The notes below the pieces were generated by a model, which worked only from the letters and a program-made list of their open reading frames with translations, had not been told where the DNA came from and searched no databases. Made by a program: the position numbers and the translations under genes. A DNA stretch of 64,000 bases from Nocardia anaemiae NBRC 100462 (GTDB lineage Bacteria; Actinomycetota; Actinomycetes; Mycobacteriales; Mycobacteriaceae). Numbering within the stretch: position 1 is the first letter of the stretch; the number at the start of each line of letters is the position of its first letter. This document shows positions 44,132-53,300 of this stretch, one piece after another. Location of the stretch: contig NZ_BDAZ01000004.1 in assembly GCF_001612725.1 (NCBI RefSeq), forward strand, positions 248,001 through 312,000. The letters are read 5' to 3'.

Positions 44132-45061
44132 ATGTCGGAGCTGCACATCGTCACCGGAGCCGGGCCTACCGGAACCACCATCGCCGAACAATTGGCCGCG
44201 GCGGGCAAAAAGGTTCGGGTGCTGACTCGTTCCGGGAGTGGGCCCGATCATCCACTCGTCGAGCGACGCAAGGTCAATGCGACCCTGCCCGAACAGCTTT
44301 CGGGTGAGTTCGACGGCGCGACGGCGGTCTACCACTGCCTGGGCGGTTCGGAGTATACGGCGAAGGTTTGGCGTGCGGAGCTGCCACCGGCCGAGCGCGC
44401 CGTGCTCGATGCGGCCGAAAAGGCTGGCACAGTAGTAGTTTTCGCAGAGAACATCTATTCCTACGGCAAGGTCGACGGTCCGATCACCGAAAACCTGCCC
44501 CGCAATGCCGATTTCGGTAAACCCAGCGTTCGCACCCAACTGGTGCGCGCTCGCGAGGCACACGCCGCCGCGACGGTGAGCGTCGCCGCCGCGGACTTCC
44601 TCGGCCCGTATGTGCGGGCGTCGCTGGCCGGGGAGCAGGTCTTCGTCCCGATCCTCACCGGCAAGCGGGTGCAGGCATTCGGCAAGCTCGACCTCCCGCA
44701 CTCCTATACCTATATGCCCGACCTCGCCGCCGCCATGATCCGCGCGGCCGCCGACGAATCGGTCTGGAATTCCTTCCTGCACGCCCCAACGGCGCCGCCG
44801 ATCACCCAGCAGCAACTCTTCGACATGATCGCCGATGCCGCGGGCGTCGCAGCGCCCAAGGTCTTCGCGGCACCGGCCGCCCTGCTGCGCATGATGGGCC
44901 TGGCCAACGAGACGATGCGCGAGCTCGCGGAGATGAGTTACCAGGTCACGAGGCCGTTCGTACTGGATTCCTCGGCCAGCGAGCAGCGCCTGAGCCTGCA
45001 TCCGACGCCGATCGACGAGGCCGTCGCGGCCACCGTCGCCTGGTGGCAGACCCAGCTCTGA
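44132..45061 (+). CDS. NAD(P)-binding epimerase/dehydratase-like protein
   Basis: A 309-residue atypical/extended SDR. The cofactor motif is LHIVTGAGPTGTTIAEQLAA with a GxGxxG-like arrangement. The catalytic region shows NIYSYGKV, where the Tyr-x-x-x-Lys pair is weakly kept as YSYGK, then LVRAREAHAAATVSVAAADF. Later helices include HSYTYMPDLAAAMIRAAADE and HAPTAPPITQQQLFDMIADA. ATG 44132 is chosen at the fold start. Divergent from TetR and likely repressed by it. Substrate unknown; NmrA-like sensing is possible. Confidence 0.82.
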   Translation: MSELHIVTGAGPTGTTIAEQLAAAGKKVRVLTRSGSGPDHPLVERRKVNATLPEQLSGEFDGATAVYHCLGGSEYTAKVWRAELPPAERAVLDAAEKAGTVVVFAENIYSYGKVDGPITENLPRNADFGKPSVRTQLVRAREAHAAATVSVAAADFLGPYVRASLAGEQVFVPILTGKRVQAFGKLDLPHSYTYMPDLAAAMIRAAADESVWNSFLHAPTAPPITQQQLFDMIADAAGVAAPKVFAAPAALLRMMGLANETMRELAEMSYQVTRPFVLDSSASEQRLSLHPTPIDEAVAATVAWWQTQL

Positions 45062-45123
45062 GCCTTTGCTACTCGGTAGTAGTGTTACCGGTGTCACTGG
45101 CGACACGGATCGAGGAGCACCAC

Positions 45124-46848
45124 ATGGACCAGCGAGAGACGGATTTCGACGTACTCGTGGTCGGTTCGGGATTCGGCGGCAGCGTCACCGCGCTGCGGCT
45201 GATCGAGAAGGGCTACCGGGTCGGTGTGCTCGAAGCCGGACGACGCTACGCCGATGACGAACTACCCGAAACCAGCTGGGACCTGCGCAAATTCCTGTGG
45301 GCACCGAAGCTCGGCTGCTACGGCATCCAGCGCATCCACCCGCTGCGCAATGTGCTGATCCTCGGCGGCGCTGGTGTCGGCGGCGGTTCGCTCAACTACG
45401 CCAATACGCTCTACGTGCCGCCGGAGCCGTTCTTCCAGGATCAGCAATGGCGCGATATCACCGACTGGCGCGCCGAGCTGACCCCGTACTACGAGCGCGC
45501 GAAGAAGATGCTCGGCGTGGTGCAGAACCCGCATCTGACACCGGCGGACGAGGTGTTCAAGAAGGTCGCCGACGATATGGGCTGCGGCGAAACCTTCGTG
45601 CAGACCCCGGTCGGCGTCTTCTTCGGCGAGCCGGGGAAGACCGTGCCGGACCCGTACTTCGGTGGTGTCGGCCCGGACCGCACCGGCTGCCTCGAATGCG
45701 GTGAATGCATGACCGGCTGCCGTCACGGCGCGAAGAACACTCTGGTGAAGAATTACCTGTACCTCGCGGAAAAGGCTGGCGCGCAGGTGATTCCGATGAC
45801 CACGGTGACCGCGATCCACCCGCTGCCCGACGGTACCTGGGATATCTCGACCGAGCGCACCGGCGCGTGGTTCCGCAAGCGCCCGCAGACCTACACCGCT
45901 GGCCAGGTCGTGCTCGCCGCGGGCACCCTCGGCACCCAGAAGTTGTTGCACGCGATGCGGGATCGGGGTGTGCTCCCCGAATTGTCCGACCGGCTAGGCC
46001 AACTCACGCGCACCAACTCCGAATCGATTGTGGGCGCGGCGACCCGCAAGGTGAATCCGGACGTCGACTTCACTCGCGGCGTCGCGATCACCTCATCGAT
46101 CCACCCGACCCACGACACCCATATCGAGCCGGTCCGTTACGGCAAGGGCTCGAATGTGATGGGTCTGCTGCAGACGCTGATGGTGGACGGCGGCGGCCGG
46201 ATACCGCGCTGGCTGCGCTTCCTCGGCCAGGTGGTGCGAAACCCGTTCACGCTCATCAGTTTCCTCAGTGTGAAGAACTGGAGCGAGCGCACCATCATCT
46301 CGCTGGTGATGCAGCACCTGGACAATTCGATCACCACTTACACCAAGCGCGGCCTCTTCGGTCGCAAGCTCACCAGCAAGCAGGGCCACGGCGAACCCAA
46401 TCCGACCTGGATTCCGGCGGGCAACGAGGTGACCCGCAAGGTCGCCGAGGAAATCGGCGGGGTCGCGGGCGGCAGCTGGGGTGAAGTCTTCAATATCCCG
46501 CTCACCGCCCACTTCCTCGGCGGCGCACCCATCGGCGCGGACCGCGACACCGGCGTAATCGATGCCTACCACCGAGTTTTCGGCTACCCGACGCTCAGCG
46601 TCGTCGACGGCGCCGCCGTCTCGGCGAACCTGGGCGTCAACCCGTCGCTTACCATCACCGCCCAAGCCGAACGCTGCGCGGCCTACTGGCCGAACAAGGG
46701 CGAGCAGGACCTGCGTCCCGCACAGGACATTGCCTACCAACAGATCCAGCCCATCGCCCCCAAGAACCCGGTCGTCCCCGCCGACGCCCCGGCCGCCCTG
46801 GTCCTCCCGATAGTCGAAATCCGCACACGTAAGTCCGCCGCCAGCTGA
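45124..46848 (+). CDS. choD: cholesterol oxidase ChoD-like GMC oxidoreductase
   Basis: A 574-residue GMC flavoenzyme close in length and sequence style to mycobacterial ChoD. It has the FAD motif DVLVVGSGFGGSVTALRLIE, GGAGVGGGSLNYANTLYVPP, a Cys-rich block TGCLECGECMTGCRHGAKNT, QVVLAAGTLGTQKLLHAMRD and the terminal VVDGAAVSANLGVNPSLTIT. ATG 45124 follows GAGGAG. Oxidation of 3-beta-hydroxysterols is predicted; ChoD proteins are not always efficient sterol oxidases, so physiological substrate is less sure. No signal peptide is seen. Stands alone between the NAD-binding protein and desA. Confidence 0.88.
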   Translation: MDQRETDFDVLVVGSGFGGSVTALRLIEKGYRVGVLEAGRRYADDELPETSWDLRKFLWAPKLGCYGIQRIHPLRNVLILGGAGVGGGSLNYANTLYVPPEPFFQDQQWRDITDWRAELTPYYERAKKMLGVVQNPHLTPADEVFKKVADDMGCGETFVQTPVGVFFGEPGKTVPDPYFGGVGPDRTGCLECGECMTGCRHGAKNTLVKNYLYLAEKAGAQVIPMTTVTAIHPLPDGTWDISTERTGAWFRKRPQTYTAGQVVLAAGTLGTQKLLHAMRDRGVLPELSDRLGQLTRTNSESIVGAATRKVNPDVDFTRGVAITSSIHPTHDTHIEPVRYGKGSNVMGLLQTLMVDGGGRIPRWLRFLGQVVRNPFTLISFLSVKNWSERTIISLVMQHLDNSITTYTKRGLFGRKLTSKQGHGEPNPTWIPAGNEVTRKVAEEIGGVAGGSWGEVFNIPLTAHFLGGAPIGADRDTGVIDAYHRVFGYPTLSVVDGAAVSANLGVNPSLTITAQAERCAAYWPNKGEQDLRPAQDIAYQQIQPIAPKNPVVPADAPAALVLPIVEIRTRKSAAS

Positions 46849-47188
46849 CCGCGGACATCTCGTCTGCCCGCATTGCCGGGTCGGTCGCTGTCTACCCCGC
46901 ACTTTGTGTTCGAGCCGGGCACACCATGGGGTGGACGCCCGTTTCAAGGATGGAGTGCCCGCCGATCGGCTCGGGACCGTTTGCATGGCTTCGCACGCCG
47001 TCATGTTTCGCCTTGGCCGGGCGGCACAGTCCTCGCCAGGGTCGGCCGTTCACTGAAGTGAAGCTGGGCTGATGCGTACTGGGTCCAGCGTGCTCGTTTA
47101 GGGTGTGGGGGCGGCTTGGCCGCGTAGTCAGTTATGCGTGAACAGCTCTACGTTCCGTGGTTGGTTCCACCGAATCGAAAGGCGCTGC
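46849..47188 (+). other. intergenic region before desA
   Basis: About 340 bases with no credible gene, repeat or terminator. Presumably holds the desA promoter; only the ribosome site GAAAGG just before 47189 is recognisable. Confidence 0.5.
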
Positions 47189-48130
47189 ATGGCAAAGGAC
47201 TTGACGCAACTCGAACTATTGACGGAACTGGAGCCGGTCGTCGGTGCCAACATCGACCGGCATTTGGCCACCGTCAAGGACTGGTGTCCACACGATTATG
47301 TGCCCTGGGACGAGGGGCGCAACTTCGCAGCAATGGGTGGGCAGGATTGGGATCCCGAGCAGTCACGGCTCTCGGAAGTGGCCAAAGTCGCGATGATCAC
47401 GAATCTGCTCACCGAGGACAATCTGCCTTCCTACCACCGCGTGATCTCCGAGAACTTCACCAATGACGGTGCGTGGGGCACCTGGGTCGGTCGCTGGACC
47501 GCTGAGGAAAACCGCCACGCCATCGCCATGCGCGACTATCTCGTATGCACCCGCGCTGTCGATCCCGTCGCTCTGGAGAACGACCGGATGGTGCATTTGA
47601 CCCGCGGTGTCCACCCGCCGAAGGACTTCGCCGGTGTGCTCGATCAAGTCGCATACGTGACCTTCCAGGAGCTGGCCACCCGAATCAGCCACCGCACCAC
47701 AGCACGAGTCTGCGACGACCCGATCGCCGATCGCATGTTGCAGCGCATTGCGGCCGACGAGAATCTGCACATGATGTTCTATCGCAACATCACCGGCGCC
47801 GCGTTCGACATCGCGCCGGACCAGACGATCGAGTCGGTGACCAAGATCGTGAAAACGTTTTCCATGCCGGGCACCGGAATGCCGAACTGGCGTCGCAATG
47901 GGGTTTTGATGGTCAAGCACGGAATCTACGACCTGCGTCAGCACCTCGATGAGGTCGTATTGCCGGTCCTGCGGATCTGGAAAGTCTTCAACCGCACCGA
48001 CTTCACCGCACGCGGCGAACGCAGCCGCGAAGAACTCGGCGAGTACCTCGAGAAACTCACGCGCGACGTGATGAAGTTCGAAGAACAACGCGCGCGCATC
48101 CTCGCCCGCGAGGCGGCGCGCGTCGGGTAG
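47189..48130 (+). CDS. acyl-ACP/stearoyl-ACP desaturase-like protein, DesA family
   Basis: A 313-residue diiron desaturase as in mycolata DesA1/DesA2. Iron-ligand motifs are EDNLPSYHRVI (first Glu), WTAEENRHAIAMRDYL (ExxH) and the last DENLHMMFYRN. The ENFTNDGAWGTWVGR segment is typical. ATG 47189 begins MAKDLTQLELL behind GAAAGG. It should introduce a double bond into ACP- or CoA-bound fatty acyl chains, perhaps meromycolate precursors. It stands alone; a strong bidirectional terminator follows. Not assignable to DesA1 versus DesA2 by eye. Confidence 0.9.
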   Translation: MAKDLTQLELLTELEPVVGANIDRHLATVKDWCPHDYVPWDEGRNFAAMGGQDWDPEQSRLSEVAKVAMITNLLTEDNLPSYHRVISENFTNDGAWGTWVGRWTAEENRHAIAMRDYLVCTRAVDPVALENDRMVHLTRGVHPPKDFAGVLDQVAYVTFQELATRISHRTTARVCDDPIADRMLQRIAADENLHMMFYRNITGAAFDIAPDQTIESVTKIVKTFSMPGTGMPNWRRNGVLMVKHGIYDLRQHLDEVVLPVLRIWKVFNRTDFTARGERSREELGEYLEKLTRDVMKFEEQRARILAREAARVG

Positions 48131-48139
48131 CGCGACCCT

Positions 48140-48183
48140 GGATGTCACAGTCGCGCATGAACATTCACGCGACTGTGACATCC
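48140..48183. terminator. perfect 16-base-pair hairpin terminator
   Basis: GGATGTCACAGTCGCG (48140-48155) pairs perfectly with CGCGACTGTGACATCC (48168-48183) around a 12-base loop, between the convergent desA and DoxX genes. No T-run; likely works in both directions. Confidence 0.75.
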
Positions 48184-48307
48184 GCCCCGATGCCGATCAG
48201 GTACGGTCGAACACTTCATCGACTACCCCAGCAGTGAACGCATCCCACTCGCCGGGAGTGCAGACCCGCCCGGCAGTCCGCCCGGCGGGTCTACCCGATT
48301 GAACGCG

Positions 48308-48844
48308 TCAGTTGCGGACGATCAGGACCGCACCCGCGACGAGCAGGGCCAGCACAATGGCGGCGATGCCGAAAACGAGGCGGTGGTTGCGCAGGGCCGG
48401 GATCATGCGGTCGACGGCGTAGCGGCCCGGGCCGGTGAGGGCGAGCGATGCGGCGGCAAGGGTGAGAAGCAGTTCGTATTCGACGCCCTTCGGAGCGAAG
48501 AAGCCGCCGCCCCATTTGACGGCGATCGCGTTGAGCAGGGTTCCGACCAGTGCCGCGGCGGCGAGCGGCGTGAGCAGTCCGATGGCGAGGGCGAGTCCGC
48601 CGAGGGTTTCGCTGAGGCCGGCGACCACAGCCATCGCCTTGCCCGACGGGTAGCCGCTCATCGTGAAAAACGCGCCGGTGCCGTCGAGGCCACCGCCGTT
48701 GAACCAGCCGAACAGTTTCTGCGCGCCGTGCGCGGCCATGGTGAGTCCCACTGCCAGTCGCAGCACAAGCAGACCGAGGTCGTAAGTGTGAGTGGGCGTT
48801 GCGGTTTCGGTGTACGCGGCGGGAGTGGTGATGGTCGCGGTCAT
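48308..48844 (-). CDS. DoxX-family membrane protein
   Basis: A 178-residue protein with four predicted membrane helices: GLLVLRLAVGLTMAAHGAQK, AVVAGLSETLGGLALAIGLL, LAAAALVGTLLNAIAVKW and FGIAAIVLALLVAGAVLIV. It has the family marks AHGAQKLFGWFNGGG and a FAPKGVEYELLL segment. DoxX proteins are linked to thiosulphate/quinone redox or, in mycobacteria, oxidative-stress membrane complexes. It follows the dioxygenase gene by 26 bases and is likely in the same MarR-controlled operon. Confidence 0.88.
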   Translation of the reverse strand: MTATITTPAAYTETATPTHTYDLGLLVLRLAVGLTMAAHGAQKLFGWFNGGGLDGTGAFFTMSGYPSGKAMAVVAGLSETLGGLALAIGLLTPLAAAALVGTLLNAIAVKWGGGFFAPKGVEYELLLTLAAASLALTGPGRYAVDRMIPALRNHRLVFGIAAIVLALLVAGAVLIVRN

Positions 48845-48870
48845 GGGGATGCCTTTCGTGATGAGGTGGA

Positions 48871-49635
48871 TCAGCCGAGCTGGATGGAGCGCCGGGCCAT
48901 GCCCAGCCAGAACCCGTCGATGACGGTGCGTTGGTTGGCGAAATCGTCGGCGCCCGCACCGAGCGCGACGAACAGCGGTGCGAAATGGTCGGTGCGCGGA
49001 TGCGCGAGATGGGCTGCGGGAGCTTTGTTTTCGAAGTCGAGCAGGGCATCGAGATCGTGGGCGGCCAGGGTTTCGCGGCCCCAGTCGTCGAATTCGGCGG
49101 TGAAGTTGTAGACGTGCTCGTCATCGGTGGTGATGGCGCGCAGGTTGTGCGTGAAGAAGCCGCTGCCGACGATCAGCACGCCCTCGGCGCGCAGCGGCGC
49201 GAGCCGACGGCCGATGTCCATCAGCCGCCGCGGGTCCAGCGTCGGCATCGACAGCTGCAATACCGGCACATCGGCGTCGGGATACATCTCCTTCAGCGGC
49301 ACGTAGGCCCCGTGGTCCAGCCCGCGATCGGGCACGTCGACGACACCGCCGCCGAGCAGTTTGCGCACCGCGTCCGCCAGTTCCGGCGCGCCCGGTGCGG
49401 CGTATCGCACGTGGTAGTAGCGCTCCGGGAAGCCGCCGAAGTCATAGACCAGCGGCACCGTCGTGGTGGCGCCGAGTGCGATCGGCGCGGCCTCCCAATG
49501 CGCGGAAATCATCAAAATCGCGGTGGGACGCGGCAATTCGCGCGACCACGCGGCCAGCTCACCGGGCCACCGCCGGTGATCGGCCAGCGGCGGAGCGCCA
49601 TGTGAGAGGTAGAGCACCGGCATCTGCCCGGCCAT
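48871..49635 (-). CDS. class III extradiol-type dioxygenase, YgiD/DODA family
   Basis: A 254-residue LigB-superfamily dioxygenase. Metal-binding segments are the N-terminal LYLSHGAPPL, AILMISAHWEAAP, GLDHGAYVPLKEMYPDADVP and LIVGSGFFTHNLRA, and the late HFAPLFVALGAG is also typical. It should cleave catechols such as DOPA. ATG 49635 follows GGAGGAC. It is divergent from a MarR gene and shares two near-identical palindromes with it. It heads an operon with a DoxX membrane protein. Confidence 0.9.
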   Translation of the reverse strand: MAGQMPVLYLSHGAPPLADHRRWPGELAAWSRELPRPTAILMISAHWEAAPIALGATTTVPLVYDFGGFPERYYHVRYAAPGAPELADAVRKLLGGGVVDVPDRGLDHGAYVPLKEMYPDADVPVLQLSMPTLDPRRLMDIGRRLAPLRAEGVLIVGSGFFTHNLRAITTDDEHVYNFTAEFDDWGRETLAAHDLDALLDFENKAPAAHLAHPRTDHFAPLFVALGAGADDFANQRTVIDGFWLGMARRSIQLG

Positions 49636-49655
49636 CGCTGTCCTCCATCTAAGTT

Positions 49656-49707
49656 GTTCAAATTTGAACTCGGAATGACTATAGCCGGTTGTTCAAATTT
49701 GAACAAC
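49656..49707. promoter_or_regulatory. duplicated GTTCAAATTTGAAC palindromes (MarR operators)
   Basis: A 14-base palindrome GTTCAAATTTGAAC (49656-49669) is repeated inside a perfect 20-base palindrome GTTGTTCAAATTTGAACAAC (49688-49707). Centres are 35 bases apart. They lie between divergent dioxygenase and MarR genes and are probably bound by that MarR protein. Confidence 0.8.
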
Positions 49708-49716
49708 ATCGGTAGG

Positions 49717-50175
49717 ATGGCCGCCGTGGCTGACGCGAAATGGCTGAACGAGCGGGAGATGCGCACCTGGCAGGGTTTCCTGGCGGCGGGGGCGCTCGTC
49801 GGCCGACGGGTCGAACAGCACCTCAAACAGGAGGGGCTCTCGCACACCCAGTACGAGGTCCTGGTTCGGCTCGCCGCGGCGCCGGAGGGGCGATTGCGGA
49901 TGACCGAATTGGCCGATGCGCTCTACACCTCGAAAAGCGGCCTGAACTACCAGGTCACTCAGATGGAGAAGGCCGGTCTGGTGCGCCGCGAGGCGTGCCC
50001 GACCGATGTCCGCGGGGTGATCGCCAACCTCACCGCGGCCGGGCGCGACCGCCTCGAGCAGATCGCCCCCGGCCACGTCGAGACGGTCCGCCGCGTTCTC
50101 ATCGATGTGCTGACACCCGAACAACAAGAGGCCATCGCCACCGGCCTCGGCGAGGTCGCCCGACGACTCGGTTAG
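49717..50175 (+). CDS. MarR-family transcriptional regulator
   Basis: A 152-residue MarR protein. The winged helix reads LSHTQYEVLVRLAAAPEGRL, RMTELADALYTSKSGLNYQV, TQMEKAGLVRREACPTDVRG. The ATG at 49717 (MAAVADAKWLNE) or a GTG at 49726 are both possible; longer frames run into the operator. It probably represses the dioxygenase/DoxX operon and itself through the twin palindromes. A single Cys in the wing (REACPTD) could sense oxidants, as in other MarR proteins, but this is a guess. Confidence 0.88.
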   Translation: MAAVADAKWLNEREMRTWQGFLAAGALVGRRVEQHLKQEGLSHTQYEVLVRLAAAPEGRLRMTELADALYTSKSGLNYQVTQMEKAGLVRREACPTDVRGVIANLTAAGRDRLEQIAPGHVETVRRVLIDVLTPEQQEAIATGLGEVARRLG

Positions 50176-50606
50176 TGCTCAGCGCTTCGTTTCGTCCCTC
50201 GGCGGTGTCACTCGGGTAGCCGAGTTCTCGGTCATCGGCACGTGGACCCTGTGGTGGGGTGGCTGTGCGCAATGGAGCTGGCCACACTGTGGCGACTTGC
50301 CAGCAACTGGTACACCGGGCGCATGGAATATGGATATACCAGGCGCGATCCCGCATCCGCCGCAAGCTATTTCGCACGGGTCGGTCTGCGCGGGCAATTC
50401 TGGGGTTTGTCCGAGTGAGCCGTGTGCGGGTCCAACCAAAGGAGGACAGCGGCCGCGACCTCGGGGTGATGTCACCGGCACTGGGAACGCCGCACAATCA
50501 GGGCCGTAAGAAATCTGTTGGGAAACTCTAAGCCCGAACAGATTTGATAACCAGGTACGGATGTGACGCTGATGGTCGCAGATTTGAGCCGAGAACGGAG
50601 AAGATA
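50176..50606 (+). other. intergenic region with an inverted repeat before the hypothetical gene
   Basis: These 431 bases carry no convincing gene. A strong AAAGGAGGA site near 50439 has no good frame after it. AAATCTGTT (50511-50519) faces AACAGATTT (50537-50545), a possible operator or leader hairpin for the gene at 50607. Confidence 0.45.
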
Positions 50607-51086
50607 GTGCCGACGACGTTTCCGAGTTCCGTCACCGAGGCCACATCGGATACGGTGCAGGACTGCCGCCGACGTGGTTGGACGGTCGCGGAAACGACCA
50701 ACGGCGTCTGCCTGATCACCGATCAGCGGATCTCGGCCATCGAACTCACCGGCGCACTGGCCGCCACCGTGCGCCGGTACCTTCGGGCCAACAATCTGTC
50801 CGGTCCGGTGATCGAAATCCCTGGTCCGCAGCGCCGTGAGATTCATCTGGTGGTCGGTGCGGCCAAGGCGGCCATGGCAATCCGCGCACTGCGCGGCCTC
50901 GGCGCGATCGTGCACACCGACGGCGCGAGCATCCCGCTCCCGCCGACCCGCCTGTCGGCCGGTTCGGCCTGCTGGGGAATTTCCCCGCGTGAGGCCCGCT
51001 GGGTTCCGCCCGTGGTCGCGATCGCCGCCGCGGTGCGGACCGCCGAATCCGGCCGCAAACGGCATGTCACCGATCTGGCGAGCTGA
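50607..51086 (+). CDS. hypothetical protein (159 aa)
   Basis: I do not recognise this protein. It starts at GTG 50607 (GGAG site upstream), has no signal peptide or membrane helix, and reads as a small mixed alpha/beta protein: DCRRRGWTVAETTNGVCLIT, ELTGALAATVRRYLRANNLS, GPVIEIPGPQRREIHLVVGA, then an Ala-rich stretch with GLGAIVHTDGASIPLPPTRL, consistent with a nucleotide- or DNA-associated role. Codon use is like the neighbours. It ends 6 bases before the convergent MmpL gene. Confidence 0.65.
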   Translation: MPTTFPSSVTEATSDTVQDCRRRGWTVAETTNGVCLITDQRISAIELTGALAATVRRYLRANNLSGPVIEIPGPQRREIHLVVGAAKAAMAIRALRGLGAIVHTDGASIPLPPTRLSAGSACWGISPREARWVPPVVAIAAAVRTAESGRKRHVTDLAS

Positions 51087-51092
51087 GACGCG

Positions 51093-53300
51093 TCAGACCG
51101 ACGTCGGATCCGATTCCGACGGCATCGCGGCCGCGATGTCGGAAGCTGGTTCGCGGACAACCACTTTCCGCTGGATACGCCGTAGCCAGGCCGGTGCCCA
51201 CCAGCAGGCGTCACCGAGCAGCTTCATGGTCGCGGGGACCAGCAGCATGCGCAGAACGGTGGCATCGATGAACAGCGCGGTGACCATGCCGAGGGCGATG
51301 TACTGCATCATCACCAGATCCGACAGCGCGAAGACGCCGGTCACCACAATCAAGATCAGTGCGGCGGCGGAGATGATCCGGCCGGTGCGCGCGACTCCGG
51401 TGCGGACCGCCTCGGTCGTGGCAGCACCCACCCGACGTGCCTCGACAATGCGGGCGAGCAGGAACACCTCGTAATCGGTGGACAGACCGTAGATCACCGA
51501 CACGATCAGCATCAGCACCAGCGACATGATCGGCTGCGGTGTGAAACCCAGCAGACCGGCGCCGTGACCTTCGACGAAGATCCAGGTCAGCACGCCGATG
51601 GTGGCTCCGAGGCCGAGCAGGTTCAGCACAGCTACCTTCAGCGGCAACACGATTGAGCCGAAGGTAAGAAAGAGCAGTGCGGAGGTCGCGATGAATACCA
51701 ACGTAAGCATCAGTGGTAGCCGGTCCAGCAGCGCGTCGATGCTGTCGCGTTGTGCTGCTGGTTCGCCGCCGACGAGCACCGTCGTCCCTCTAGGCAGTTC
51801 CATGGAACGCAGATAGTCGATGGTCGCGTCGGCGTCCGCCGAGCTGGCCAGCACGGTCTCGGTGGTGTAGACGAACGGTTGTGCCGGGCGCTGTGTCGGT
51901 TTCGGGAACGGGGCGGCCAAGCCGGGGACCTGCTCGGCGCGCGTCACCACCGTCTCGATATCCGGACTGTTATAGGTGATCATGACCAGGTAGATCGGAT
52001 CGATCCGCCGCAGCGGGAAGATCTCGTCGAAGTGCTGCTGCGCCGATCGCGTCGGGTGATCCGGCGGTAGAAAGCGCTCGGTGATGCCACCGAATGCCAC
52101 CTGCCGCACGGGCGCGATCAGCAGCAGCAGTCCCGCGCAGAGCGGGATCGCAACGGCGAGTGGTCTTTTCATCACACCCGCGGCGACGCGGCCCCAGAAA
52201 TTGTCCGATACCTCGGCAGCTGATCCGGTCTTGTGGAACCAGTCGAATCCGAGCAGGTCCACCCGGTGGCCGAGAACAGCGAGCAGCGCGGGCAATAAGG
52301 TGACGGACGTCAGCGCGGCCAGTGCGATGGTGACGATCGCACCATAGGCAAACGATCTCAGAAATCCCTGCGGGAACAGCAAGATGCCGCCCGCCGCGGC
52401 CACCACGATCGTCGCGGAGAACACGACCGTGCGTCCCGCGGTCGACACCGACCGCCGGACAGCCACCGGCACCTCGTGGCCGTCGGCGAGCTCGTCGCGG
52501 AATCGGCTCACGATGAACAGTCCGTAGTCGATGGCCAGACCGAGCCCGATCATCGAAACAACCGGGGAGACAAAGGAGTTCACCTCGGTGACGGTGGTGA
52601 TGGCGCGGATCATCCCCCAGGCCGCGAGCACGGTGAGCCCGCCGACGATCAGCGGGAGCGCGGCGGCGACGACCCCACCGAAGAGGAAGAACAGCAATAC
52701 CGCGACGGCGGGGATGGCGAACAGCTCCATCCGCGCCTGATCGTGCACCATCGTGTCATTCAGCGCACCGGCGACCGGCTGTCCACCGGCGACCTCCATA
52801 TCGATCCCTGGTACGTCGAACCCGTCCGCGACCTTGCGGAAGTTGCGCATCAACTCGGTCTCGTCATTGCCTTTGACGGCAATGGAGGCGAATGCGTGCT
52901 TGCGGTCCGCGGAGCCGAACAGATCAGGTACCGCCACACCGGTTTCGGTGGGCCAGTACGTTCCGTTGATCTTGGCGATTTCATCAGGGAAGCGCCGTGG
53001 CAGCTCGTTCAGGCTGTCGACGATCACGCTGGCGAATGCCGGATCGTCGATGGTCGAATCCGCGGGCGCGTGGTACAGCAGGATGACATCACCGCTGTGA
53101 TCGCGCCCGAATACCTCGTCGCGCAATCGCGCTGCCTGTGCGGATTCCGAGTTCGGATCGTCCCATCCGCTGGAACTCAGATCGTCGCCGAGCCCGAGAC
53201 CATACGCGCCCAACCCCAGCATCGCGACCACAATCACGCCGATCACGGTGAATCGTCGCCGAACAATGATATCTGCCCACTGCGTGAAATCGGCGAACAA
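51093..53300 (-). CDS. MmpL-family RND transporter of the polyketide-lipid locus
   Basis: A 735-residue MmpL. It has two repeats, each with a periplasmic domain and a helix bundle containing the Asp-Tyr relay: MIGLGLAIDYGLFIVSRFRD and VSVIYGLSTDYEVFLLARIV. The start is TTG 53300, with a perfect AGGAGG six bases upstream, giving FADFTQWADIIVRRRFTVIG just as its paralogue at 26787 starts MFTRWGDLVYRLRW; longer frames have atypical N-termini. It is divergent from the PKS gene with 358 bases between. By analogy with MmpL8 or MmpL10 it should export the lipid made by the PKS and acyltransferase. The cargo is inferred. Confidence 0.9.
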   Translation of the reverse strand: MFADFTQWADIIVRRRFTVIGVIVVAMLGLGAYGLGLGDDLSSSGWDDPNSESAQAARLRDEVFGRDHSGDVILLYHAPADSTIDDPAFASVIVDSLNELPRRFPDEIAKINGTYWPTETGVAVPDLFGSADRKHAFASIAVKGNDETELMRNFRKVADGFDVPGIDMEVAGGQPVAGALNDTMVHDQARMELFAIPAVAVLLFFLFGGVVAAALPLIVGGLTVLAAWGMIRAITTVTEVNSFVSPVVSMIGLGLAIDYGLFIVSRFRDELADGHEVPVAVRRSVSTAGRTVVFSATIVVAAAGGILLFPQGFLRSFAYGAIVTIALAALTSVTLLPALLAVLGHRVDLLGFDWFHKTGSAAEVSDNFWGRVAAGVMKRPLAVAIPLCAGLLLLIAPVRQVAFGGITERFLPPDHPTRSAQQHFDEIFPLRRIDPIYLVMITYNSPDIETVVTRAEQVPGLAAPFPKPTQRPAQPFVYTTETVLASSADADATIDYLRSMELPRGTTVLVGGEPAAQRDSIDALLDRLPLMLTLVFIATSALLFLTFGSIVLPLKVAVLNLLGLGATIGVLTWIFVEGHGAGLLGFTPQPIMSLVLMLIVSVIYGLSTDYEVFLLARIVEARRVGAATTEAVRTGVARTGRIISAAALILIVVTGVFALSDLVMMQYIALGMVTALFIDATVLRMLLVPATMKLLGDACWWAPAWLRRIQRKVVVREPASDIAAAMPSESDPTSV

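Noticed and set aside
43559..45106. 515-codon minus-strand frame across the TetR/NAD-binding region
   Set aside because: Overlaps two good genes in other frames; no motifs.
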